From positions 372,001-436,000 of the forward strand of contig JACKKZ010000004.1 of the NCBI GenBank assembly GCA_024236195.1: 64,000 nucleotides of DNA, given 5' to 3'. The DNA comes from Sphingomonadaceae bacterium (GTDB lineage Bacteria; Pseudomonadota; Alphaproteobacteria; Sphingomonadales; Sphingomonadaceae). This document shows positions 26,003 through 35,200 of the stretch, one piece after another (within the stretch, counting starts at the first letter, position 1; every line of letters begins with the position of its first letter). The translations under genes were made by a program, and so were the position numbers. Below the pieces are notes generated by a model. It searched no databases. It was given only the letters and a program-made list of their open reading frames with translations, and was not told where the DNA came from.

Positions 26003-26521
26003 GTGACATTCAGCAAGCGAATTCCTTCCCTTAACTTGGTCCTGGCACTTCCGGTGTCCCTCGCCTTGTCGGCCTGCGCCGTTAACAGCGAAATGGCGGT
26101 TGCGACCAGTGGCACGACCTTGCCCGGCGGGGCCGCGCTGGTGATTGCCGAGCCTGCCAAGGATGCGGCGCTGGAAGCCGGTTTTGCTGCTTCTCTGGCG
26201 AAAGGTTTATCCGGCAAGGGTTATACTGTCAGCCAGGAAGGCGCTTACCTCGTCCAATATGGTATTGCCGTGCGCGATGCTTCGGTGGCCCTGCTGCGCG
26301 CAGATGAAACAGCCGGGGTTGAAGTGGTCTCGCCGGCGCGGCGCAGCTACCTGCTCGACCAGTGCAAGGCGCAGCATTTGCGGCTGCAGGTAGCCGCAAT
26401 TGACCAGCTTACCGGCAAATCAGTGCGCACGGCCACGCTGGCGATGAATGGCTGTGATTTCTCGGCTGAAGATATGGCGCAGCTTGCCAGTGTTGCTGCC
26501 GATCGGCTTGCCACCAACTAG
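26003..26521 (+). CDS. Predicted lipoprotein, unknown function
   Basis: About 172 residues from GTG 26003, chosen because it gives a compact signal peptide (TFSKRIPSLNLVLALPVSLALSAC with lipobox LSAC). A TTG at 25955 overlapping the regulator stop would add 16 basic residues. The mature part contains LPGGAALVIAEPAKDAALEAGFAASLAKGLSGKGY, reminiscent of small outer-membrane-associated lipoproteins, but I cannot name the family. It is probably co-transcribed with the response regulator. Its stop overlaps the convergent kinase stop by four bases. Confidence 0.75.
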   Translation: MTFSKRIPSLNLVLALPVSLALSACAVNSEMAVATSGTTLPGGAALVIAEPAKDAALEAGFAASLAKGLSGKGYTVSQEGAYLVQYGIAVRDASVALLRADETAGVEVVSPARRSYLLDQCKAQHLRLQVAAIDQLTGKSVRTATLAMNGCDFSAEDMAQLASVAADRLATN

Positions 26522-28716
26522 GTTATCCGTTCCAGCGAGACGGTAAACTTGCTTCCCTCGCCGGGGGCACTTTCGACATCAATCGTGCCGTGGTGCTTGC
26601 GCACGGCTTCGCCCACAAAGGCGAGGCCGAGGCCGAGGCTATGCCCGACCCTGACCTTGCTCTGGCCAAAGCGCTGGAACGGGTCTTCCATCCGGTCAGG
26701 CGGCAGGCCGGGGCCGTCATCAGCAATCACCAGCCGGGCGACTTCCTGCGTATCTTCCGGCCGTTCCACCGCGATGGAAACCGTGCTGCCTTCGGGTGTA
26801 TATTTCACTGCATTGCCAATGAGATTGTCGAGCACCCGCGATATGACCGAAGGATCAACCCGGACATAGCTGGGTTCAGGGCACATGCCGCGCTCAAGCG
26901 TGACCTTTTTCTGCCGCGCGGCGTGCCAGGCCCGGTCCACCGCTTCTTCGGCCAGGTCGCACAGATTGTGTTCGCCCAGTTCCAGCGGCTTTTCTGCCAG
27001 TCGGGCCAGATGCGCAAAGTCATCCGCCAGTTTGAGCGTAATGCGCGCATGGGACCGGATCAGGCGGAAGCGTTCATGCGGTTCCGGCCCGTCATTTTCG
27101 TCATCCGCCAGCCCAAGAATCGCGACCTGCGGAGAGCGCATGTCGTGCGACAGGAATTCCATCGTCTCGCGCCGTTCATTTTCCGCCAGCCGTAAAGCGG
27201 TAATCTCGTGGAACTGGACGATCTCCCCATCGCGCCCGCTGCCGCTCAAATCGAAATGGGCACGGGTAATGGTGAAAACCCGGCCGTCGGACAGGGCAAT
27301 CTCGGAATTCTCCTTGTCCAGCCGGGCCCGTGCTGCCACGAGCAAATCCTGCAATTCCACCTGCAGGTCTTCGCTGCCGAACAAATTGCGCGCGCGTTCA
27401 TTAAGGATGGCGGTGCGCCCTTCCCCGTCTAATACGACAATCGGATCGGGCAGGTTGCGCACAACAGTGCGGATGAAAGTAAAACGTTCCTGAACCAGCG
27501 CGACGAGATTGCCGAGCTGGTGAGCCTGCCGCTCCACTTCATCGAAGCCGTCATCATCATCGGGCCGTGTCCGCGCTATTTCGAGCCGTTCAAGATTGCC
27601 GCTCTCCCGCTGCAGGATTGCGACCACGGAAGCGAGCCGACGCCAGCCCCAGATCGGATAGGATAGCGCCAGTGCGGCCAGTGCTGCACCGGGCGGCCAC
27701 CACAAACCAGTGAGCAGGGGCAAGGCAAGCGCCCCAAGCAGGACAATGCCAGCGAGGCCCAAAGCAAAGAACGGTGCCGTGCCGGGCGACAGCACCCGGA
27801 AGCCCAGGAACAGGATAATCACCACCAGGATTGAAAGCCCAGCACTCACCCCGGCATTGACGGGCATGACAAAGCGGTCATGCTTGATCGCATCCACAAG
27901 GTTGGCCTGTATCTCGACGCCGTCCATCACCGAGCCTGCACGGGCAGATACGGGCAATTGGTCCCCAAGCCCGCGAGCGGTCGCGCCGACCAGAACGATC
28001 CGATCCGCCACGGTCTCAGCTGCGAATTGGCCAGACAGGATAGCGCTGGCGGGGATCCGCGGATAGCTGCCCGCCTGCCGCATCGGCAAAATGGGCGGAT
28101 TGCCAGTGCCATTGGTCGTAAAGCTGCGTTGTGAGCCCTGCGTTTCGCGCGCGATGCGCCAGGTGGCCAGGGCAAGGTTGGGATAGGTCTCGCCATCTTC
28201 CATGCGAGCCAGAGGGACCCGCCGCACCAGCCCGTCACTATCAAATTCAACCGCCACATGGCCGAGCGCTGCCGCAGCTTGTTCAATTGCGGGAACCGGG
28301 AACACCGGGACGATCCCGTCAAGGCTGTTCGGTGCGGGGCCGAATTCATGCGGGATCACGACATTGCCGCTGCGCGCCATCGCCGCTGCCAGAGCCTGGT
28401 CCTCATCCTCAGCGCTGGGTTCGATGAACAAGATGTCCAGCACTACCGTGCGTGCACCGGCATTTTCCAGTTGTTCAATCAAGGCGGCGTGGCGGCTGCG
28501 CGGCCAGGGCCAGCCGCCGACGCTGGCGAGGCTGGTTTCGTCTATCGTGACCAGCAGGATATCGGGATCGGGCGTATCCACCAGCGCAGCCGTGGAAAGG
28601 TCCTGCAATTGCAGGTCAACGCTCTCCGTCAGCCGGGCAGAGCTCATCCACCATGCAAAGGCACAGCCCAGCAGGAGTGCGAACATCCATTCAACAAGGA
28701 GCCGGTTGCGGAACAC
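26518..28716 (-). CDS. CHASE2-domain sensor histidine kinase
   Basis: 732 residues. After an N-terminal membrane helix, a periplasmic CHASE2 domain (about 30-285) shows IDETSLASVGGWPWPRSRHA and VVLDILFIEP. Three hydrophobic helices (about 288-355) follow, then a PAS domain (about 405-510), a HisKA helix with H524 (FLSHDMRSPQ), and a HATPase with DNLIGNAVKYTPEG, DDGPGLP and GHSLGLGLAFV. CHASE2 senses an unknown extracytoplasmic signal. It is 24 bases downstream of the LysM/FecR gene, so the two are co-transcribed. The presumed regulator is on the opposite strand. Confidence 0.93.
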   Translation of the reverse strand: MFRNRLLVEWMFALLLGCAFAWWMSSARLTESVDLQLQDLSTAALVDTPDPDILLVTIDETSLASVGGWPWPRSRHAALIEQLENAGARTVVLDILFIEPSAEDEDQALAAAMARSGNVVIPHEFGPAPNSLDGIVPVFPVPAIEQAAAALGHVAVEFDSDGLVRRVPLARMEDGETYPNLALATWRIARETQGSQRSFTTNGTGNPPILPMRQAGSYPRIPASAILSGQFAAETVADRIVLVGATARGLGDQLPVSARAGSVMDGVEIQANLVDAIKHDRFVMPVNAGVSAGLSILVVIILFLGFRVLSPGTAPFFALGLAGIVLLGALALPLLTGLWWPPGAALAALALSYPIWGWRRLASVVAILQRESGNLERLEIARTRPDDDDGFDEVERQAHQLGNLVALVQERFTFIRTVVRNLPDPIVVLDGEGRTAILNERARNLFGSEDLQVELQDLLVAARARLDKENSEIALSDGRVFTITRAHFDLSGSGRDGEIVQFHEITALRLAENERRETMEFLSHDMRSPQVAILGLADDENDGPEPHERFRLIRSHARITLKLADDFAHLARLAEKPLELGEHNLCDLAEEAVDRAWHAARQKKVTLERGMCPEPSYVRVDPSVISRVLDNLIGNAVKYTPEGSTVSIAVERPEDTQEVARLVIADDGPGLPPDRMEDPFQRFGQSKVRVGHSLGLGLAFVGEAVRKHHGTIDVESAPGEGSKFTVSLERIT

Positions 28717-28740
28717 CCGCCTGCCCTAACCTACCGAACC

Positions 28741-30072
28741 TTAGTTGGAAACGTTCAGCTTTTGCGGATCGCCCCAGACTTCCACAATCCCGTCATCGCT
28801 GCCCTGCAAGGCACCGACAGTCCAGTAGTAAGTTCCGTTATCAAGGTTGCTCAGCACGAGGCTGGTATCCTGCATCGCGCGTTCATGCACCAAGGGACGG
28901 TCTTCTGCCCCTTCGCGCCACAGGCGGAAGCCGAACAGGGCGTCGCCCTCCCCTTCATGCCGCCAGGCAAAGCGAAAACCGTTAGACAGCTCATCCTGCT
29001 CTACTACGGCCGCGACGCCGAGCCGCTGGCGGCGGAAAGAGTAAGCCTCTGCCAAGCCCTCAACACCACTTTCGGCAACAGCGCGGCTGCGCACATAAAG
29101 GCGGCCATTGGGAATATCCTGAAAACTGGCTTTGGGCTGCTCCGTCAGCTTTTCCCCGATCACGTCAATAAAGGCAGCGTCAGTTGCGAGCTGGGTGCGA
29201 TAGGCAATGGCGCCCGCCACAGGCTTCAACGCAAAGCCGGGCTCTTCTTCCGTGCGTACACGGGCAGGGTCAGCGATTGCTACGGCAGGCAGCAGCGCTT
29301 CATTGGCGGACAAACCCTCAGCCGTCGCTACTGCGGCAAAACCAGCCGGGACAGCGCGTGCAGCGGTGCCCTCCGCCCTGGTTGCCAGTTCCACGGTTCC
29401 TTCATCCACCTGGGTGGCTGACTTGCCGGAATCCTCGCTGTAGGAAATACGGAATTCCGTCCCGCGAACGGCGGTAACCGCCAACGGTGTGCGGACGCGG
29501 TAGCGGTCTGCCGGGTCAAGCTTGTGCGGCTTGAAGCCGCCGCGCCCGTCCAGCACCATAAAGTCCACATCCAGCCCGTCATTGATCAGGTAGCGGCGGG
29601 TTTTCAGCACCCGTACGTGGCTGTTGGAAGGCAAGGTGACGATTGAACCGCCATCCCCACTAAGCGAAATGAACCCGTTGCGTCCGGTGATTATTTCCGT
29701 CCCTTCTGCAATCGGGATGTCCTTTTCAGGCACAGTCATTGACCCGCCATTGCGCAACTCCACGGGCCCGGAAAAGCCGGACACGACCAGCCGTGCAGTG
29801 CGGGCGCGCAGCAAATCGACCGGGATATCAATCACCTTGCCAATGGGCAGGCGGCGTGGATTGGCGATGTTGTTCATCTTCTGGACCTGGCGATAGGTCG
29901 CAGGGCGCACGAAATAACGCTCCGCCAGTTCTATCAGAGTATCGCCCCGCTTTACCCGGTATTGGATAGTGTCAGCATCCCCGCTTTCAGCCCGCAAGGC
30001 ACTGGCTGCAAGCAACACAGCAAACAGAACTACGGCCAGTCGGAAGACGGACGAGATGCCTATAGCTCGCAT
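28741..30072 (-). CDS. Exported LysM-FecR protein
   Basis: 443 residues: signal peptide to about 28, LysM domain (about 35-85; YRVKRGDTLIELAERY ... INIP-like end IGKVIDIP) for peptidoglycan binding, then a FecR domain (about 105-235; GTEIITGRNGFISLSGDGGSIVTLPSNSHVRV and TPLAVTAVRGTEFRIS). The C-terminal half has fibronectin-like beta repeats ending KLNVSN. LysM/FecR proteins are regularly encoded beside CHASE2 proteins (family knowledge), so this is probably the periplasmic partner of the kinase directly downstream. A 233-base gap separates it from the DUF11 cluster. Confidence 0.9.
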   Translation of the reverse strand: MRAIGISSVFRLAVVLFAVLLAASALRAESGDADTIQYRVKRGDTLIELAERYFVRPATYRQVQKMNNIANPRRLPIGKVIDIPVDLLRARTARLVVSGFSGPVELRNGGSMTVPEKDIPIAEGTEIITGRNGFISLSGDGGSIVTLPSNSHVRVLKTRRYLINDGLDVDFMVLDGRGGFKPHKLDPADRYRVRTPLAVTAVRGTEFRISYSEDSGKSATQVDEGTVELATRAEGTAARAVPAGFAAVATAEGLSANEALLPAVAIADPARVRTEEEPGFALKPVAGAIAYRTQLATDAAFIDVIGEKLTEQPKASFQDIPNGRLYVRSRAVAESGVEGLAEAYSFRRQRLGVAAVVEQDELSNGFRFAWRHEGEGDALFGFRLWREGAEDRPLVHERAMQDTSLVLSNLDNGTYYWTVGALQGSDDGIVEVWGDPQKLNVSN

Positions 30073-30218
30073 GGGGACCCCTCAATTTGCTGCGACCTTT
30101 TTAGTGCTTTTGGCCTAGCAGGCTAAGTCTTAACCGACGAGGCACGAAAGGCCTCTCCAACAGCAATGTTGCAAGATTTTACTAATCGCCAGCTACGTTT
30201 CCGGGCAACTTGTGAGAA

Positions 30219-30263
30219 GTGGCCTGTATGCCGAGCACCCCCGCTTAGCCGCATACAGGCCAC
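30219..30263. repeat. Perfect 13-bp inverted repeat downstream of the DUF11 operon
   Basis: GTGGCCTGTATGC at 30219-30231 and its exact reverse complement at 30251-30263 enclose a 19-base loop. It sits about 45 bases beyond the stop of the last DUF11 gene. No T run follows on either strand, so it is either a factor-assisted terminator or 3' stabilising stem, or a protein-binding site. Nothing else was recognised in the gap 30073-30305. Confidence 0.7.
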
Positions 30264-30305
30264 AACCTTTGCATGGTGTGGGCCTAGGGCCTTGATCTGG
30301 AAGCG

Positions 30306-32252
30306 TTAATTGACTGTGGCGTCGAAAGTGACCGCGATGCTGGTCCCGGCAGTGATTGCGGAACTGCTCGCTTGCAATGTGCCGCCTGAATAGGATGCAC
30401 CAATTGGATCGTTCTCATCGCCGCCACTGGCATTGTCGTCTTCCGCCGTGCTTGCACTGGCGCAAGCGGTTCCTGATTTCATCGAGCCGGGGATGAAGGT
30501 GACATTGGCCGGTATGATGTCACTGGCAACCACACTGCCAAGTGTGGACGTAGCGTTGTTGGTTATGAGGATGCAGTAGCGCACCGTCGCTCCCGGGATT
30601 GCCTTGGGATTAGTGGTCCCGTTCACGGGATCACTGACAACCAGGCTGGTCTTTTGCACTGCAATCCCGGTTTGCGGTTTGCACCAGGTGATGTCATCCA
30701 GCCCGATTACCTGTCCATTGGGATCAGCCGGAGCGGCGGAATGGTTGCCATACTGGATCACGATCTGGTCCACCGGGGACTGGAAGGTGACAGTGATATT
30801 GCCATCCGCCGAATTGCTGGCTGACGATCCGCTGCCGTAGGCGGCATTGCCCAAGACCCAGTTGGACGCCCCATTGGTCATCACCGGGTTGACGGCGGCC
30901 CCGTTGAAATATCCGGTCACGGTAATCTTGTCGGCCCAGCTATTGGCACCGCTATCGACATCGAAAATGCGGAACTGCGCCCCCGGTGAGGCAACCGGGA
31001 GAGTGATTGTGATAAGTGCTTCGGCCGTGTTGGTCGTATAATTATAGCTGAAATAGATATTGTTTTCGGGCGTCGCGGCTCCGCCCGTCAATGACGTGCT
31101 GCGCACTGGGGTTCCCGAAGCAGTAGGGTTCCCGGAATCAGTATGGGTGACAGTGAAGTTGATGCTGCCAATATCAGCCACATTATAATTGTTGTTGGTG
31201 GTTCCTGCATTCCAGGTCAGGCTGTCCCAATTCTGCAATGATGTGCCCACCGGGCAGGACAACACAGGGGGTGTTCCGGGTATTCCGCCACCCGACACGG
31301 TAACAGTGCGCGAGGCATAATCATCCTCCGTCGTCAGGCCGTTACCGGCAGTGGAATCGAGGTCGGTCGCAGAGGCAGTCCAGACCTCCGCTTCATTGGT
31401 TATCACTGCCCCGCCACTGGCGGTGACGGTGACATTGATGGTCAGCGATCGGCTCTGTCCGGGCGTTAATGTCCCGACTGTCCAGATCCCCGTCCCGCTA
31501 TCATATGTGCCGTAGCCGGAATGGCCGGTATAGATTACCCCGGTAGGCAGCACGTCGCGCACCGTCACCCCGGTGGAACTAAGGTTTGCAGAGGAACTGT
31601 TGCTGACAGTGAGCGTGTAGGTGAATGCCGCTCCCGGAGCCGGCAAGGTGGTGCTGGAGGTCTTGCTCAGTGAAACATCTGAATAATTGCTTGGCGCTGA
31701 AGTCAGGTAAAGCTCGGCATGTCGGAAAATGCCATTATCCCCAGAGGGATAGAGGTCACAGATTTCCAGCCGCCAGGTGCCGTTGCTGGACTTGCCGGCA
31801 AAGGCGCTGAGTGCGCTGTTGGGTATGAAATCGTGCTGGAACGGCGGCGGGTTGGTGGTCGAATGATTGCCGGTGGGACTGTCCGTATTGACGACCTGCG
31901 TACCGCTGTCATTCAGCAGAACGTTGAAATTGTCTCCGCTCGTACCATTGATATCGCCATCTACCAACCGCACCCTGGTGCCATCGGGTGCTTGCAACGT
32001 AATCTGCAAGTCGCCGCGCCAAGTGTGCGTCGCAAAGACCCCCAGATCAACATCAGCGACGGTGAAACTGTTGGTGACGCTGAAATTTCGCACCAGCGGC
32101 GCGGTGCAGGTTGTACCCGAATTGATGTTACCATCGGTGCCGTTCACATAGGTATAGACAGTCTGCGCCTGCACGGCCGGGGCCAGCAGCAATGCCAGCA
32201 CAAGCCCTGCGAAATAGGCAACAGCCCTCACAATCTTCTCCACCTTAATCAC
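30306..32252 (-). CDS. Secreted protein with proprotein-convertase P domain and DUF11 domains
   Basis: 648 residues from GTG 32252, which overlaps the upstream stop as GTGA. The signal peptide ends at AQA. A P/homoB-type domain (about 50-185) shows NSFTVADVDLGVFATHTWRGDL and LSAFAGKSSNGTWRLEICDLYPSGDNG. A DUF11 module (about 190-320) has LSKTSSTTLPAPGAAFTYTL. A beta-rich region (about 330-530) ends GLDDITWC, and a second DUF11 module carries SDPVNGTTNPKAIPGA. It has no transmembrane anchor or sorting tail, so it is probably a secreted or surface-attached subunit. It is the last gene of the five-gene cluster. Confidence 0.85.
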   Translation of the reverse strand: MIKVEKIVRAVAYFAGLVLALLLAPAVQAQTVYTYVNGTDGNINSGTTCTAPLVRNFSVTNSFTVADVDLGVFATHTWRGDLQITLQAPDGTRVRLVDGDINGTSGDNFNVLLNDSGTQVVNTDSPTGNHSTTNPPPFQHDFIPNSALSAFAGKSSNGTWRLEICDLYPSGDNGIFRHAELYLTSAPSNYSDVSLSKTSSTTLPAPGAAFTYTLTVSNSSSANLSSTGVTVRDVLPTGVIYTGHSGYGTYDSGTGIWTVGTLTPGQSRSLTINVTVTASGGAVITNEAEVWTASATDLDSTAGNGLTTEDDYASRTVTVSGGGIPGTPPVLSCPVGTSLQNWDSLTWNAGTTNNNYNVADIGSINFTVTHTDSGNPTASGTPVRSTSLTGGAATPENNIYFSYNYTTNTAEALITITLPVASPGAQFRIFDVDSGANSWADKITVTGYFNGAAVNPVMTNGASNWVLGNAAYGSGSSASNSADGNITVTFQSPVDQIVIQYGNHSAAPADPNGQVIGLDDITWCKPQTGIAVQKTSLVVSDPVNGTTNPKAIPGATVRYCILITNNATSTLGSVVASDIIPANVTFIPGSMKSGTACASASTAEDDNASGGDENDPIGASYSGGTLQASSSAITAGTSIAVTFDATVN

Positions 32253-35200
32253 CGACCGATTCCCAGGAAGCCGAGCGTGTCACTATCGAACTTCATGCGG
32301 ATTGAGGCGTAAAATCCTTTATCAGTGCTGCGCGCGTCGCTGAAATCGCGATCACGGAAGCCTTCGATGTTGTAGCCAAGCGTCAGCAGCATTCCATCCG
32401 CGGGGACAAAGCCGATCTGCGGGCCAATGGCAAAGCTGGTTGCGCCATCTTTCAGGTTGCTGCGCACGGTTGCCCGGCCGCCGATCTCGAAACTGTCGCC
32501 AATCCCGATGCGGGCATCCGCACCGCCAATCACGGTCACGCCCGAAAGGTCAAAATCGCCATAGCTGTCAAAATTGTAGCGACCGCCGACGAACAAGCCG
32601 AATTCATGACGGCGCACAATTTTGCCGTCCTCTTCGCCACGCGGCGAGAGGTTGGTTGAAACGCTGGCGATCACGCGGCGCGACTGGGCATCGCCATTGA
32701 CGGTCAGCGCGGTGCGTCCAGCGGGGCCGGTTTCGCCGAGCACTGCACCCGTTACCTTGTCGCTGCGGAATTCGATCTTGGCGAGTGCTGTGAAAGCGGA
32801 TTCGTCCGGGCGATGAGCGAGCGAGATGGCGCCATCCATCACTTCCGTCGAAGCGCCATTGCTGCCGGTGGCCCGGGTCCAGATGAAACCGGTGCCCACT
32901 GCACTGCCCTCGCCCAGCTGGCGGATTGCACCGAAAGTCAGGCCTGTGCGGTCAGCTTCTTCACCGTCGCGATATTCACCGCGCAGGGTCGCTGTCCAGC
33001 GCTCCTTGCGCCAGGTGCCGCCCAGAGTGACCGCAGTGAAATCTTCGAACTGTGTGCCGTCAGCGCCAAGGTGGCCACCGCTGGCGACAGGCTGTGCCGG
33101 GTTGATCACGCCGTCAAAGCTGTCCCCGCCCAGCGAGCGGTTACCGTCGAGCGTAAAGTCGAGCGTCAATTCTTCCGAAACGGGCAACGATTGCGCAAGG
33201 CCGAATGCGGCGAAGCTGCGCTTGCCATATTCGTCAATATCCTGCTGGCCCAGGCTACCGCTGATGATCGCGCCGCTCCACGGAGCAACTTCAATTCCGC
33301 CACGCAGGGTGCGCGCATCAATCGCTTCGCCCTTGGCGATTTCATAGCTGCCAACCAGACGGATATCGTTGGTCACAGCATAGCGTGCACCAAAGCGATG
33401 GCGAGCCGGCAAGTCGATGGATTCGCTGGCATTCAATGCGATGCTGGTGCTGGCACTCAGTTCCAGCTTGTTGTCGAACAGGCGCTGGGCCACGCCGCCT
33501 TCTAGCAAGGTCGAAGTTGCACGGGTGCCATCGTCAAGCTTGTCGGCGAAATGGGCCAGGCCAATATGGGCATCGGTCCTGGCACTGCGCCAGCTGGCGC
33601 GGACCTGCGCGGCGTTGCGGCGGGCATTGTCAGTCAGGCTGTCATCGCGCCATGCGCTGCCCGTGAAGGAAAGCTTCTGGCTGACACTGTAGCGGGCATC
33701 GAAACCGATCTTGCGACGGCCGCGCTCTGCGCCGGACTGCTGGCCGACACCATAATTGGAGTCGAGCGAGCGGGCATAGGCGAGCATATCGAAATTGCCG
33801 GTGTGATGCTCGGCTTCGACCATCCAGGCATAATCATTGCTGCCTTCGCTGCGGCTGCCGCCAACTTCTGCGCGCAGTTCCGTATCGGTGCCGATGCGGG
33901 CGCGAATATCGAGCGCTGCAAGGTCTGTGCGGAAGCCGTCGCCCTTGTCCGTGATTGCCGTTGCCCCGATGCGCAGCGCCCCGTTGAGGACGGTGATGTC
34001 ACTGCGCACACCAGCATTCCATTCGCCCTGCCCGGTTGCGGAATCGATTTCGTAGTCGATCACGATGAATTGCGGGTTGAGGTCAAAATCGCGGCTCAGC
34101 ACCGGCTGCTTGAAAGTGATTGTTCCGCTCAGCAGGTCAATATCATAGTCGATAAAGCGGCTCAGTTCGCGGCGCTCTACGACCAGCTCGGACCGGAAAC
34201 GGTCGCGTGTTTCAATGGCCACACGCTCGCTGTTGGGAATGATCCCGCGCGAGGACAGGCGATAGGGGCCAGAGATCCCCTTACCCTGCATTTCATCCCG
34301 GCGATAGCGGGTTGCGATTTCGCTGGCGAAAGCGAGTGTATGGATCGCACCCAGCCGTGCCTCTGCCTTCACACCGGTGGCGGCGCGCTGGTAACGGGCG
34401 AGCTGTGTCTGGTCGAAGCCGGTTTCGAAGTCACCATAGAGCGCGTAGAACGAGCGGCTTTCAATCCGGACATAGAGTTTTTCGCGGCTGGCAGCGTCAA
34501 ACTGGCGATGCGAGCCATCGGCAAACACAGTGTAATAGGCGTTCGGGTCGATATAGCCCTGCAGACGGGTTTCATCTTCCTGCTTGGCACTGTCATAGGC
34601 AGCGGTGATCAGGAACTTCCCGAGGATCTTGCCGCGGGTGTAGAATGCCACACGGGCATTGTTGCCGAGGTCACTGTCAAAGCGGCCTGTGCGTTCCATC
34701 TGGTCAGCAATTTCAATTGCACCCACAGCAGCTTCAGCGAGGCCGACCAGCGTCCATTCCTGATCGCCCGGTTCGATCCAGCTCTCGATTTCCTGCGTGC
34801 GCGTCACCTGGTCGTCAGCGAAGCTGAATTCGAGATGCAGCGGGCCACTGACCAGCGTTGGCGCAAGCTCTATCAGGGCCACGCCATCATCACCGTCCAC
34901 GGTCCAGGTGGGGCTTGCCCCACCCAGCCCGCTCAGCTGGCGCAGCTGCATGGCTTCCAGTGCCTGCGCGCTTTCATAGGGCGCGTTGACGGTAACCTGG
35001 CCGGATACGCCGGAGCGCACGGGGCGGCCCTTGCGGTCGATCAGGCGCACGGCAATCATCGGTTTGGTGGCACCGTCAGCAATGAGTTTCGATCGGCCCG
35101 GCAGGAATTCGGCGCGTGCAGCCGCCGCCGCCCAATGCACATCGCGCGTCAGTTCTTCTGCAACGCTACTATCGGCGTTACGAACAACGGCGCGCAGCCT

